The translations under genes and the position numbers were made by a program. The notes under the pieces are model-generated. The model did not search any database and was not told the DNA's origin. It was given only the letters and a program-made list of their open reading frames with translations. DNA of 64,000 nucleotides from contig CM057228.1 of NCBI GenBank assembly GCA_029891385.1, positions 58,349,783 through 58,413,782 of the forward strand, given 5' to 3'. Below are positions 24,193 to 36,687 of this stretch, one piece after another (position 1 is the stretch's first letter; every line of letters starts with the position of its first letter). The DNA is from Erythroxylum novogranatense (Eukaryota; Streptophyta; Magnoliopsida; Malpighiales; Erythroxylaceae).

Positions 24193-24607
24193 TGAAGTAA
24201 ATCACACGTTAGTACAATTCTTATAATACGATAGTAAATACACGAGAAGGGGGGGTTGAATTGTGTATTTCCTTTTGAAAACTCTTCAAAAAATCAAGCG
24301 TTAAAACAAGTTCTTGACGAAACTTGATAAGTTCCAGTCAATCAAAACTTTGAAAACTTGTTTCGGAAATTAAGTGATAAAAAAACTTTAAACTTAAAAG
24401 ATATAGGGTAGAGAGAATTTGACACAACGATTTTATCCTGGTTCACCCCAAACCGTGGGTTACGTCCATTCCTCAGAGTTCTTTCTGAGATTTCACTATC
24501 TCTTCAACGTTTACAAGTATTCTTTCTGAGCCTCTTCAGGATCTCTACACTCAGTATTCTTTCACTCTTAGCCTCTGTAGGCTATCTGTGTTACTTTCTT
24601 ATAAAAG
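24193..24607 (-). repeat. 5' LTR of element B, piece 1
   Basis: Starts TGAAGTAAATCACACG and aligns with the first part of 15650-16631. It breaks off at 24607, where composite A begins, and resumes at 36112. The last five bases, AAAAG, are the TSD of A. Confidence 0.92.
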
Positions 24608-25153
24608 TGTTGGAGTTATGTAAATATAGTTCCCTGGAAAGCAAGTGTATTTACATGTAATTTTATCTTCTTCAGTTACAGTTTTCTAATGAAAATATTT
24701 ATTATTAATAAAACAAAAGAGTTTGGTTTTATCTGTATGAGCATTATATATCTGGTCATAAGGTACCAAGATTCATTTGTAAGTAATATACATATACATA
24801 GAGATGTATGGGAAACATGTATATTATTAGAATCTAAATTAATTGATTCACAGTTGAATAATCAAGTTGGTCGTTTGATTATGGTTTAGACTGTAGTGTT
24901 GCGATTTATCTCCATATAAGTAAAGGAGTTTACTTAAAGGGAATGATGAGTTTCATATCATGATAGTAGTAGACTATCGATAATGGCACTATTAAATGAA
25001 TCTGGAATCAAGTATGTTTTCAAGAATAAAGTGGGCCGTTACTTTAATCTTAAAACATACAACTTAAGCATTCGCTTATTATGAACCACAATCTTGATGA
25101 GTGGTGAACTCATATGTGTTTCATTATAATTCTTGATATGATCAGAATGGATT
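24608..25153 (+). repeat. First LTR of composite A, truncated
   Basis: The first 546 bases of the A LTR, matching 26510-27050 and 34022-34560. The match stops at GAATGGATT; nine bases later the sequence matches the RT region of the right unit (about 32687 on). Confidence 0.88.
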
Positions 25154-25162
25154 CTTTTGTCC

Positions 25163-26446
25163 GGAGGGTATAGACTACGAGGAGACTTTTTCTCCGGTTA
25201 CCATGCTTAAGTCCATCAGGATTCTTTTGGCCATAGCAGCCTATTTCGATTATGAAATATGGCAAATGGATGTCAAGACCGCATTTCTGAATGGAGATCT
25301 TGAGTAGACCATTTATATGGCCCAACCAGAAGGATTCATTGAGCTAGGTAATGAGCATAAGGTTTGCAAGTTGCAAAGGTCCATTTATGGACTTAAGCAA
25401 GCATCTAGGTCTTGGAACATTAGGTTTGATAAGGCTATCAAAACCTATGGGTTCATACAAAACCTAGATGAGCCTTGTGTTTACAAAAGAATACAAGAAG
25501 GTAAGGTTACTTTCCTAATCACGTATGTTGATGACATTACGCTCATCGGGAATGATGTGGGAATGTTATCTGCGGTTAAGGATGGCTGAATGAGCAGCTT
25601 TTAATGAAGGATTTGGGAGAGGCTACCTATGTTCTAGGGATCAAACTTATAAGGGATCGTAAGAACAAGAAGATAGTTTTTCTCAACTAACTTACATTGA
25701 GAATATGCTCAATAAGTTCGCCATGCAAGATTCCAAGAGGGTTTCACTCTACTAGACATGGAATCAAACTTTCAAAGGAACAAGCACCTAAAACCCAAGA
25801 GGAGGTTGAACGCATGCGTAACATTCCATATGCTTGGCAGTTGGTAGTTTGATGTATGCAATCATGCACTAGACCGGATATACATTACGCATGGGGACCG
25901 GTAGCGATTTCAGTCCAATCCGAGAATGGAACATTGAATGCGGTTAAGTGTATACTTAAGTATCTTCTTAGGACGAAGAACTTAATGGTTGTTTACTCGA
26001 AGTAATCTTATTCCGACGGGATATACAGATTCTGATTTCCAATCATATGTTGATTCAAGGAAATCAACTTCTGGTTCTATAATTACTTTAGGAGGTGGAG
26101 CCATAGTTTGGAGGAGTGTCAAGCAATCTTGTATTGATGATTCGACTATGGAGGCTGAGTATGTTGCTGCTTGTGAAGCGCAAAAAGGAAGCGATCTAGC
26201 TCGGAAGTTCTAAATGATTTGGAGGTAGTTACAGAGGCGAAAAAGCCATTACACTTTATTGTGATAATAGTGGTGCGATGGCTAATTCTAAAGAACCTCG
26301 GAACCACAAAGCGGCCAAACACATTGGTAAAGTATCATCTCATAAGGGAGATAATACTGGCGTGGAGAAGTGGATGTGGTAAAGATTCTACTGAGCAAAA
26401 CCTTGCTGATCCGTTCATTAAAGACATTGACTCAAAAGAGCTTTGA
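25163..26446 (+). pseudogene. RT-RNase H remnant, left unit of composite A
   Basis: Starts inside RT at a GIDYEE-type position (GGGTATAGACTACGAGGAG). [16 protein letters not shown], then an in-frame TAG where the family has a Glu codon, then [32 protein letters not shown] and TYVDDITLIG with YVDD intact. RNase H pieces STSGSIITLGGGAIVWRSV and STMEAEYVAACEA follow after frameshifts. The end is the DSKEL stop at 26444-26446. RT reads more cleanly here than in the right unit, for example KTAFLNG against a frame-broken KTAFRME. Gag, protease and integrase are absent from this unit. Confidence 0.82.
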
Positions 26447-26509
26447 GGGTCACCTAGAAGGGATGGGAATAAAGAATATTTCAAACTTGCTTTAGGGCAA
26501 CTGGGAGAT

Positions 26510-28604
26510 TGTTGGAGTTATGTAAATATAGTGCCCTGGAAAGCAAGTGTATTTACATGTAACTTTATCTTCTTGATTCTGAGCTTTGTAATGAAAATAT
26601 TTATTATTAATAAAACAAAAGAGTTTGGTTTTATCTGTATGAGCATTATATATCTGGTCATAAGGTACCAAGATTCATTTGTAAGTAATATACATATACA
26701 TAGAGATGTATGGGAAACATGTATATTATTAGAATCAATTAATTGATTCATAGTTGAATAATCAAGTTGGTCGTTTGATTATGGTTTAGGCGTAGTGTTG
26801 CGATTTATCTCCATATAAGTAAAGGAGTTTACTTAAAGGGAATGATGAGTTTTATATCATGATAGTAGTAGACTATCGATAATGGCACTATTAAAGAATG
26901 GAATCAAGTATGTTTTCAAGAATAAAGTGGGCGTTACTTTAATCTTAAAACATACAACTTAAGCATTCGCTTATTATGAACCACAATCTTGATGAGTGGT
27001 GAACTCATATGTGTTTCATTATAATTCTTGATATGATCGGAATGGATTTTTACAGGTATTAATCCGATTGTCTGCATGTTGGAATTATTAATTGAAACAT
27101 GTTTTTGGGAACATTCACTCGAATAAAGAGTTTATAGTGTTATCATCTCTTCTAGATGTTTTAAGGAGATTTGGTGATTAAGCTGGCGCGATGGTTTGAT
27201 GAACTAGCTACCCATCAAGTCTTAACACTAAGATGAGATCTTATGTGTTAATCACCATATAAAGTAAAATGAGAGATCTAGAAGGAAAAACCAACATAAG
27301 GGTAAAAGCGGTAATTTCACCTATGTTGTGCGGATGGCTATAATAAGGTTCTAAATAGGGTTTGCAATTGGACATATTCTCATAATATTTAATAATTCAA
27401 GAGTTCAACTAATTGTCTTTAGTGGAATGACATTTAGTTAATAAGCTAGAATTAATTCCAATGAGATTGAATTATTTACGGGCTTATTGAGCTTGAATTA
27501 TCAAAGTCAATAAGATTCCCCACTTGGCTTTAAGGAAGGTTATCAAGCTAAGTAAGAAGTAGTTTGGAGGCTTTAGAAGTCCATAATTGAATGATGGGCT
27601 TATACTAATTAATGGTTAATTGGAAGCCCATATGTTCATTTAGAAATGGGCTTGTTTTGGTTTAATGTAATTGATTAGATTAATTATATTAAAACAATTT
27701 TTTTTAAATGGAGAAGAAGCAATTTCGAAATTGTGTTAGGTTAGATGTGTAACCACACATTTGACATTAAAATACTAAATAAAGATGGTCTTTATTATGG
27801 TTCATCATTATTAAATGGAGTTATGAACTTACCATTAAATGGTTTAATGGTTGGCTTTTAATGTTGGCATGTAACCTATTTGCATTCATTAGATTAAAGA
27901 TGAAAGATGTGCATTAGATGGACCATCTTCCTTCTTTCTTCTTGCCAAAACCGAAATGGGTATTCAATTATAGGTTATGGTCTTTTCAAATAGCCATTTT
28001 AAAGATAAATGAAGTCTCATTTATTGGCTATTTGATGAGTGATTAATGTAAGAAGTGATGCATTGGATGCCTCTCACTCTTTCCATTCATGCATATTTCG
28101 AAATTGAGATGTAAGAAAGGGTTCTTGCATGTTTTTTAGACATTCTCTCTTTTCATGCAAGAGAGAACCGAAATTCCTAAGTGAAAGAATTGAAAGAGTT
28201 TCAATTTTGGTTCTTCTTCTTCTAAGAAAATCTCCTCCAAATATTTCTTCTCCTTTCCCACCAAAGGATTTTGTTAACCTAGTTGCCCTTGAAGAATAAG
28301 TGGTAAATCTAATTGGTAGAGGATACTACTACAAGGAAGAAGATAGATTGCTAAAGGAAAAGACTCAAAGGCAAAGGATTTGGATACAAGAAGGAGAGGA
28401 TAGCGCAGCGAGGATTTAAAGCTGTAGCGAAGGACTCGGTAATTCCTTTTATCTTGTTCTTGGTTTTATTATCCTTATACCATATCATGTATGGATTTGC
28501 ATATTGATTTGGATATATTGCTTCCGCTGCAAGATGATTTCTTAAAAAGTTTTAAAATCTATCGTTTCTCCAAACTAAGCATGCTTTCTTTTTCCGATCC
28601 AACA
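26510..28604 (+). repeat. Middle LTR of composite A, 2095 bp
   Basis: TGTTGGAGTTATG to CGATCCAACA, preceded by CTGGGAGAT and followed by the primer-binding site, so it serves as 3' LTR for the left unit and 5' LTR for the right unit. It matches 34022-36106 along its length. Confidence 0.92.
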
Positions 28605-28606
28605 AT

Positions 28607-28619
28607 TGGTATCAGAGCC
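28607..28619 (+). other. Primer-binding site, right unit of A
   Basis: TGGTATCAGAGCC, two bases after the LTR; Met-tRNA type. Confidence 0.9.
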
Positions 28620-30101
28620 AGTTTTTCATGCATGATTTTGGTTCCTATATGGTGGATGCATGGGTTGGCAATATTTTTATGTATACTGCATTTTTTTATG
28701 TGATAGAAATATATATGGTGTATGTTGCTCTTTTGGTTGTCCATAGAAGTTAAATTTTATCTTGTAAGATTTCTTCATTTGGTTGTAACAAGGAGGGTGG
28801 TCTATCATCACCATGTTTCCTCCTTGGTTTCTTTTTTCTATTTTATTTGATTTTGTAATGTACAAATTGATGTAATGATGAAGAAGGAGCAGCCATGGAT
28901 TGAAGAAATGGAAAGGTAAATTTTGGTGTATCCTTTGTGTTTTGGCATAAGTTTTGTGAAAACTAAGTTGCTGGAATTTTTGTTTCAATGAATCATATTT
29001 CAGTTATGATTGGAAAACAAGTGCTGGTTTTTGTTTCAAAGAATCCAATTTCGGTTTGCTAAAATACTAAGTGCTGTGTTTAATTTTCATGAAATGAGTT
29101 TGGTTTTAATAAAACAAGTGCTGGAATTTTTGTCAAAACAAAGATTTGGTTTTCTAAAATCTAGTGCTGGAATTTTATTTTTCAAAATGACAAAATTCTA
29201 ATTTCATAAATGCCATTACATTTTGTTTACCGAATGGGCCGGATCATGTTAGCGAAGAGTTCGAAGATGAAGATCCAAGATGAAGAAGCATATTTTGGGC
29301 CTAAAAGGCTTGTAATTATTTTATGTTTCTAGGATGGACAATCAAAAGTGGCTTTATTAGTTTATGTGATGAATGGAGAAATGAATGCTTGTAATATGTG
29401 ATATTATGTGATTGCATGTCATTTAGAAAATTGCCAACCCTAGGCCTTGCCATGCATTCATTATGTATGAGATATATAATGAAACAATATAGGATGGATA
29501 ATAAATTGCATCTAGACAAGATGGTATTTAAAACTTAAAGCCCAAAAAGATTGAGTGGGAGAGGATGCTCCTGTGAGAGTCCACGGTCTCCAAATGATGG
29601 CCCGTTTGCATGTGGTGAAGTGTTACTCCCCATCGGAGGGCATGGATCCTAGATCTTGCATGGTTTGGGTCTCCTTAAGGATAAGTCCACTTAATGATAG
29701 CAAATATGACCTCCCACCGAGGCATGATTTGTAGGTATCTTTAGTGAATGAATCAAATGGTTATACACTCAATATTTTTTATCAATAAACTGCCCACCGT
29801 AGCTCTGTTGGTAAAAGTATGGACCAAATTAAGACGCTTCTTAAAAAATTGAGCATGAGATGCTTGGTAGTTTTTTGAGTGGGAGGGTCCCAAATTTTCT
29901 TTTAATAGATAAGATGGCCCACCGTCACTTAGTCTGTTATAGATAAGAAAAATAACCGTCGTATAATGTTTTAATTTTTAAGTTTTGTTAAATCTATCAT
30001 CATGCATACATGCATCATGATTTTATACAAAGTTCCATAAATTGTTGACTAGTATGCTTATGTTTTAATAATTTATATTTTCAGACATAATCAACCACAA
30101 A
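28620..30101 (+). other. Untranslated leader of element A
   Basis: About 1.5 kb between the primer-binding site and gag with no supported ORF. It contains four imperfect copies of a motif like AGTGCTGGAATTTTTGT with AAATGAGTTTGGTTTT between 28970 and 29190, and reads AATTGAGTGGGAG-type purine stretches further on. A homologous leader occurs on the minus strand in element E (63118-61740 and 41055-40784), so it is a conserved part of this family, plausibly carrying packaging or translation signals. Confidence 0.7.
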
Positions 30102-30900
30102 ATGAATCCACTCACCCTGCTCTTGACTAATAACAAATTGGAAAATGGAGACAAGTTTAATGAATGGAGACGTAACCTTGACATTGTTCTTCAATATGAA
30201 CGTATTTCATGGGTGTTAACTGAAAATGAGCCTACACCTCTAAGTGGAGATGCAACTCTTGAGCAAGTCCAACAACATGAGCGTTGGCAGAATGCTGACA
30301 AGACTACTAAGTGTTATATTCTGGCTTCTGTCAGCGGCATGTTGCAAAAGCAAATTGCTTGTATGAAAACTGCTAATGCAATGGTCCATCACCTACATGA
30401 GATGTTTGGTGTGAGGACTAGGTCTGCAAGAGTGAAAGCTATCCAAACCTTTCATAATCTCAAACAGAAACCTGGTGAACCGGTGCGGGATTACATGATG
30501 AGGTAATCTCTGCGGTCACTGAGGCTAAGATGCTTGGGGCGGATATGGATGCGGACACGCAGATGATTATGATCATCAATAGCTTAAACTGTTCTTTTCA
30601 GCAGTTTAAGTTGGACTATGAGCTCAACAACAAGGATTACACCTTGAGTGAGTTGATGAATACCCTCCAGAGCATGGAGGAAATATTGAATATTAAGGCT
30701 CATGGGCCAGAAGCTAATGTAGCTTCTTCTTCTAAGCCAAGGTAAGGGCAAGGAAAGAAGAAGGGTCCAATGAAAAGAAGGCCCAAATAGGGTCAAGGCC
30801 AAACCCATGAAAAGAAGGCCAAAGAGAACATCAAAGGAAAGTGTTTCCTTTGTGATGAGATGGGCCCTTTGGAAAAGAAAGCATCCGATCTACCTAGAGT
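30102..30900 (+). pseudogene. Element A gag, frameshifted
   Basis: MNPLTLLLTNNKLENGDKF opens a UBN2-type copia gag: FNEWRRNLDIVLQ, KTTKCYILASVSGMLQKQ, MVHHLHEMFG, RVKAIQTF and KPGEPVRDYM. The frame ends at 30504-30506 and continues in another frame from about 30530 (MLGADMDADTQMIMIINSL, DYTLSELMNTLQSMEE). A GKCFLCDEMG stretch near 30838 is the start of a broken CX2C zinc knuckle. Two or more indels. This type (NNKL...NW...LDIVL) is usual in Tork/Angela-like copia elements. Confidence 0.82.
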
Positions 30901-30959
30901 CCCTCAAAAGCAAACAAGGTATGGGCTTCCTAAGTTTGTTAGGAACTAGAAATGTGGCA

Positions 30960-33959
30960 GATTTATCTACTTCTTGGATATTAGATTCAGGAGCCACTAA
31001 CCATGTTTGTAATTCTTTCAGGGTTCCAATGAAGGAAAAGACTTCTAAAGGCCGTTTCAAGTTAAGATAGCAGATGGTTCCTATGTTTCAGCGAGAATCG
31101 GTGGGAGAAGTTATCTTGGACTTTCCTAGTGGTCATAGGTTATATTTGGAAGATGTTTATTACATGCCAATGATTGTAAGGAACATGATTTACATTTTTG
31201 TCTAATAAAATCTGCTATTCCTTATATTTTGAAAAGGTTGTTTCAATATATGAGAATAAGGATTTTATTTGTGAAGCGATAATTAAACAGGATTGTTTTT
31301 ATAGAACCTATGAAAGGCTCACTAAACACCACAGTAATTGATAAAACCAAGACAATCCAATATCTCTAGCATTAATTCAAAGTATCTCGTGGCATCTAAG
31401 GATGGGTCATATCAATCGAAAAGACTTGACAAAGCTAGTAAAGGATGGGATCCTTATGGGCTTGGATAGTGATCCATTACCCACTGTGAATCTTGTATTG
31501 AAGGAAAATGACAAAAGCCTCATTTCCTTCTAAAGGAAAAAGATTTGAATCCACATTGGACATGGTACATACTGATGTGTGTGGGCCCATGAATGTACAA
31601 GCTAGAGGAGGTTATGAATATTTCATAACTTTTATAGATGATTACTCAAGACATGGCTATTTGTATTTGATGCATAAAAAGAGTGAATCTTTTGAAAAGT
31701 TCAAAGAATTCAAAGCTGAAGCTGAGAAGCAACTTGGCAAGCCATTAAAACGACTTCGATCAGATCGAGGTGGTGAGTATTTATCTGGAGAGTTCCAGCA
31801 ATATTTAATTGACAATGGAATTGTTTCCAATTTGTCAGCTCCTCGTACACCTCAACAGAATGGTGTAGTAGAGAGGAGAAATAGAACTCTATTGGAAATG
31901 GTAAGATCAATGATGTCCTATGCTAGCCTTCCAAAATCGTTCTGGGGATATGCCATACAAACGACAACATATCTTCTTAACTTTGCTCCATCCAAATCGG
32001 TGCCTAAAACACCTAGGGAGTTGTGGACTGGCCGAGTGCCTTCATTGAGGCACTTGAGGACTTGGGGCTGTCCAGCTCATGTTCTAAAGCCTGAATCCAC
32101 AAAGATGGAACCAAGGTCAGAAGTATGTTTGTTTGTAGGATATCCTACGGGAACTCGAGGGTACTATTTTTACAATCCTCATGATAGGAAGGTATTTGTG
32201 TCGACAAATGCAAACTTCTTAGAGGAAGAGTTTGTGAGAAATCACAAAGGAAGAAGTGAAGTAGTACTAAAGGAGTTAGCAATTTCATCCAAACCAAGAG
32301 TTATTTTGGATATGACAGAACAAGATGTCGAAATGGATTCAAGAGTTGAGTGCAACCTGAACATCAAGATGTGCCTAGACGTAGTGGGAGGGTTGTGAGA
32401 CAACCAGATAGGTATCTGGGTTTAGGAGAAGGCTTAATTGCCATCTCGGACCAAGAAGAAACAGATCCGTTCGTATACACGGGCTATTAATGATGTTGAT
32501 GCGGGAAAATGGCTCAAGGCAATAGAATCGGAAATAGATTCTATGTATACTAATGAAATCAGGTCCTTGTAGATCTACCACCAGTGTCTAAAACCATAGG
32601 GTGTAAATGGATCTACAAAAGAAAAGGGATCGATGGAAAGGTAGAGACCTTTAAAGCTAGATTGGTAGCTAAAGGCTATACTCAAAAGGAGGGTATAGAC
32701 TACGAGGAGTCTTTTCTCCGGTTGCCATGCTTAAGTCCATCAGATTCTTTTGCCATAGCGACCTATTTCGATTATGAAATATGGCAAATGGATGTCAAGA
32801 CCGCATTTCGAATGGAGATCTTGAGGAGACCATTTATATGGCCCAACCGAAGGATTCATTGAGCTAGGTAATGAGCATAAGGTTTGCAAGTTGCAAAGGT
32901 CCATTTATGGACTTAGCAAGCATCTAGGTCTTGGAACATTAGGTTTGATAAGGCTATCAAAACCTATGGGTTCATACAAAACCTAGATGAGCCTTGTGTT
33001 TACAAAAGAATACAAGACAGTAAGGTTACTTTCCTAATCTCAGATGTTGATGACATTACGCTCATTGGGAATGATGTGGGAATGTTATCTGCGGTTAAGG
33101 ATGGTGAATGAGCAGCTTTTAATGAAGGATTTGGAGAGGCTACCTATGTTCTAGGGATCAAACTTATAAGGGATCGTAAGAACAAGAAGATAGTTTTTCT
33201 CAACTAACTTACATTGAGAATATGCTCGATAAGTTCGTCATGCAAGATTCAAGAGGGGTTTCACTCTACTAGACATGAAATCAAACTTTCAAAGGAACAA
33301 GCACCTAAAACCCAAGAGGAGGTTGAGCGATGCGTAACATTCCATATGCTTTGGCGGTTGGTAGTTTGATGTATGCAATCTTGTGCACTAGACCGGATAT
33401 CATTACGCATGGGATTTGGTAGCGATTTCAGTCCAATCCAGAATGGAACATTGACTGCGGTTAAGTGTATATTTAAGTATCTTCGTGGGGACGAAGAACT
33501 TAATGCTTGTTTACTCTGGAAGTAATCTTATTCCGACGGGATATCTGATTCGATTTCCAATCGATGTTGATTCAAGGAAATCAACTTACGGTTCTATATT
33601 TACTTTAGAAGGTGGAGCCATAGTTTGGAGGAGTGTCAAGCAATCTTGTATTGCTGATTCGACTATGGAGGTTGAGTATGTTGTGCTTGTGAAGAAGAAA
33701 GGAAGCGATCTAGCTCGGAAGTTCCTAAATGATTTGGAGGTAGTTCCAGAGGTAGAAAAAGCCATTACACTTTTGTGATAATAGTGCAAAGTGGCTAATT
33801 CTAAAGAACCTCGGAACCACAAAGTCGCCAAACACATTGAGTAAAGTATCATCTCATAAGGGAGATAATACAACGTGGAGAAGTGGATGTGGTAAAGATT
33901 CCTCTGAGCAAAACCTTGCTGATCCGCTCATTAAAGACATTGACTCAAAAGAGCTTTGA
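30960..33959 (+). pseudogene. Element A pol (PR-INT-RT-RNase H), right unit, broken
   Basis: Protease: SWILDSGATNHVC near 30972-31010 keeps the catalytic Asp. GAG-pre-integrase: WHLRMGHINRKDL near 31390 with the following Cys pair broken. Integrase is the longest intact stretch, 31508-32398: MVHTDVCGPM, RLRSDRGGEYLS and NGVVERRNRT give D, D and E, then AIQTTTYLLN and the C-terminal CLFVGYPTGTRGYYFY. RT (32584 on): [43 protein letters not shown], then frameshifts; the catalytic box reads SDVDDITLIG. RNase H fragments precede the DSKEL stop at 33957-33959. Many single indels compared with 25163-26446. Confidence 0.85.
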
Positions 33960-34021
33960 GGGTCACCTAGAAGGGATGGGAATAAAGGATATGTCAAACT
34001 TGCTTTAGGAAGCTGGGAGAT

Positions 34022-36106
34022 TGTTGGAGTTATGTAAATATAGAGCCCTAGAAAGCAAGTGTATTTACATGTAACTTTATCTTCTTGATTCTGATTTTGT
34101 AATGAAAATATTTATTATTAATAAAACAAAAGAGTTTGGTTTTATCTGTATGAGCATTATATATCTGGTCATAAGGTACCAAGATTCATTTGTAAGTAAT
34201 ATACATATACATAGAGATGTATGGGAAACATGTATATTATTAGAATCAATTAATTGATTCACGTTAAATAATCAAGTTGGTCGTTTGATTATGGTTTAGG
34301 CAGTAGTGTTGCGATTTATCTCCATATAAGTAAAGGAGTTTACTTAAAGGGAATGATGAGTTTCATATCATGATAGTAGTAGACTATCGATAATGGCACT
34401 ATTAAATGAATGCGGAATCAAGTATGTTTTCAAGAATAAAGTGGGTCGTTACTTTAATCTTAAAACATACAACTTAAGCATTCGCTATTATGAACCACAA
34501 TCTTGATGAGTGGTGAACTCATATGTGTTTCATTATAATTCTTGATATGATCGAATGGATTTTTACAGGATATTAATCCAAAGGTTCGCATGTTGGAATT
34601 ATTAATTGAAACATGTTTTTGGGAACATTCACTCAAATAAAGAGTTTATAGTGTTATCATCTCTTACAGATGTTTTAAGGAGATTTGGTGATTAAATCTG
34701 CGCGCCAGAGTTTGATGAACTAGCTACCCATCAAGTCTTAACACTAACATGAGATCTTATGTGTTAATCACCATATAAAGTAAAATGAGAGATCTAGAAG
34801 GAAAAACCAACATAAGGGCAAAACGGTAATTTTACCCTTTGTTGTGCGGATAGCTATAATAAGGTTCTAAATAGGGTTTGCAATTGGACATATTCTCATA
34901 ATATTTAATAATTCAAGAGTTCAACTAATTGTCTTTAGTGGAATGACATTTAGTTAATAAGTTAGAATTAATTGATGAGATTGAATTATTTCGGCTTATT
35001 AGACTTGAATTATCAAAGTCCAATAAGATTCCCCACTTGGCTTTAAGGAAGGTTATCAAGCTAAGTAAGAAGTAGTTTGGAGGCTTTAGAATTCCATAAT
35101 TGAATGATGGGCTTATACTAATTAATGGTTAATTGGAAGCCCATATGTTCATTTAGAAATGGGCTTGTTTTGGTTTAATGTAATTGATTAGATTAATTAT
35201 ATTAAAACAATTTTTTAAATGGAGAAGAAGCAATTTCGAAATTGTGTTAGGTTAGATGTGTAACCACACATTTGACATTAAAATACTAAATAAAGATGGT
35301 CTTTATAATGGTTCATCATTATTAAATGGAGTTATGAACTTACCATTAAATGGTTTAATGGTTGGCTTTTAATGTTGGCATGTAACCTATTTGCATTCAT
35401 TAGATTAAAGATGAAAGATGTGCATTAGATGGACCATCTTCCTTCTTTCTTCTTGCCAAAACCGAAATGGGTATTCAATTATAGGTTATGGTCTTTTCAA
35501 ATAGCCATTTTAAAGATAAATGAAGTAAGTCTCATTTATTGGCTATTTGATGAGTGATTAATGTAAGTGATGCATTGGATGCCTCTCACTCTTTCCATTC
35601 ATGCATATTTGAAATTGAGATGTAAGGGTTCTTGCATGGTTTTAGACATTCTCTCTTTTCATGCAAGAGAGAACCGAAATTCTAAGTGAAAGAATTGAAA
35701 GAGTTTCAATTTTGGTTCTTCTTCTTAAGAAAATCTCCTCCAAATATTTCTTCTCCTTTCCCACCAAAGGATTTTGTTAACCTAGTTGTCCTTGAAGAAC
35801 AAGCGGTAAATCTAATTGGTAGAGGATACTACTACAAGGAAGAAGATAGATTGCTAAAGGAAAAGACTCAAAGGCAAAGGATTTGGATCTGAGAAGGAGA
35901 GGATAGTCAATGAGGATTTAAAGTCATGGCGAAGGAGTCGGTAATTCCTTTTATCTTGTTCTTGGTTTTATTATCCTTATACCATATCATGTATGGATTA
36001 GCATATTGATTTGGATATATTGCTTCCGCTGTAAGATGATTTCTTAAAAAGTTTTGAAATCTATCGTTTCTCCAAACTAAGCATGCTTTCTTTTTCCAAT
36101 CCAACA
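34022..36106 (+). repeat. Right (3') LTR of composite A, 2085 bp
   Basis: TGTTGGAGTTATG to CCAATCCAACA, preceded by AGCTGGGAGAT (polypurine region). It is followed by AAAAG and the resumed B LTR. Confidence 0.92.
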
Positions 36107-36111
36107 AAAAG

Positions 36112-36682
36112 TATTTAAAACTTGTTACAGTAAAACTAACTCTCAGCTAATTTGCGCAGAGTTTGTGTACGTAAATCAATTATCTCAGTTTTTGCTCTTT
36201 TCTTCTTTCGCTCTTTCTAACTTTGCAATCTTCGAATTCTTCTTATATTTATAGTCTTCGTCTGTAACGACTTCTTGATTCTTGATTCTTGATTCTTGAA
36301 TCTTGAAAGAAACGGTTAATCAGTTGAGTTCTGTAACTAACTCGAACTGACTCTTGCGTCTTCTTTTGAATTTTGCGTCTGCTTTTCTTCGTCTATATTT
36401 TTGCGTCTGCTTTTGCTTTTCCCTTTGCGTCTATGTCTGTTTTTCACTTTGCATTTGCGTCTGCTTTTCACTTTGCGTCTGCGTTATATTTTGCGTCTGC
36501 ATCTGCGTCTGTTTTTTATCTTGCGTCTGCGTCTCTACTTCTCCATCTATTTTTCAATCAAGCGTCAGTATTTCTTAAATCATCTTTTTAACTTCAATCT
36601 GCGTCATGTTTTTTTTTACCTTTTACTACTTCTTTTGTTATTCATCAAAATCATATATATGTAAAGTCATTTTGACTTAACA
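36112..36682 (-). repeat. 5' LTR of element B, piece 2
   Basis: Resumes the B LTR after composite A and aligns with the second half of 15650-16631, ending TTTTGACTTAACA. Includes TATTTATAG at 36246-36254, CTTGATT repeats just after it and a GCGTCT array from 36355. Pieces 1 and 2 together give 986 bp. Confidence 0.92.
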
Positions 36683-36687
36683 ATGTC

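Larger units (their letters stand above)
24608..36106 (+). mobile_element. Composite A: copia element with three LTRs (LTR-int-LTR-int-LTR)
   Basis: TGTTGGAGTTATG starts at 24608, 26510 and 34022; CCAATCCAACA ends at 36106 and CCGATCCAACA at 28604. AAAAG flanks only the outer ends (24603-24607 and 36107-36111). The right unit (26510-36106, about 9.6 kb) is a full-structure element. The left unit is an LTR 5' piece (24608-25153) fused to RT-RNase H (from about 25163), having lost the rest of its LTR, leader, gag, PR and integrase. A single TSD pair around three LTRs fits recombination between LTRs or insertion of a tandem product, not two independent insertions. Gag resembles Tork/Angela-type copia; I am not certain of the lineage. 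Confidence 0.88.
15650..36682 (-). mobile_element. Element B: SIRE-like Ty1/copia retrotransposon, interrupted by A
   Basis: Starts TGAAGTAAATCACACG at 15650, ends TTTTGACTTAACA at 36682, and is flanked by ATGTC at 15645-15649 and 36683-36687. Removing the A composite leaves about 9.5 kb. Minus-strand order is LTR, primer site, gag, PR-INT-RT-RNase H, third ORF, polypurine tract, LTR. The third ORF after pol and the gag type point to the SIRE lineage. LTRs are about 982 and 986 bp after removing A. The coding part is broken by frameshifts and stops, and two catalytic motifs are changed (see pol). Confidence 0.9.

Noticed and set aside
29780..29830. tRNA-like fragment (AGCTCTGTTGGTAAAAGTATGG)
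   Set aside because: No acceptor or anticodon stem could be completed; it sits in the A leader.
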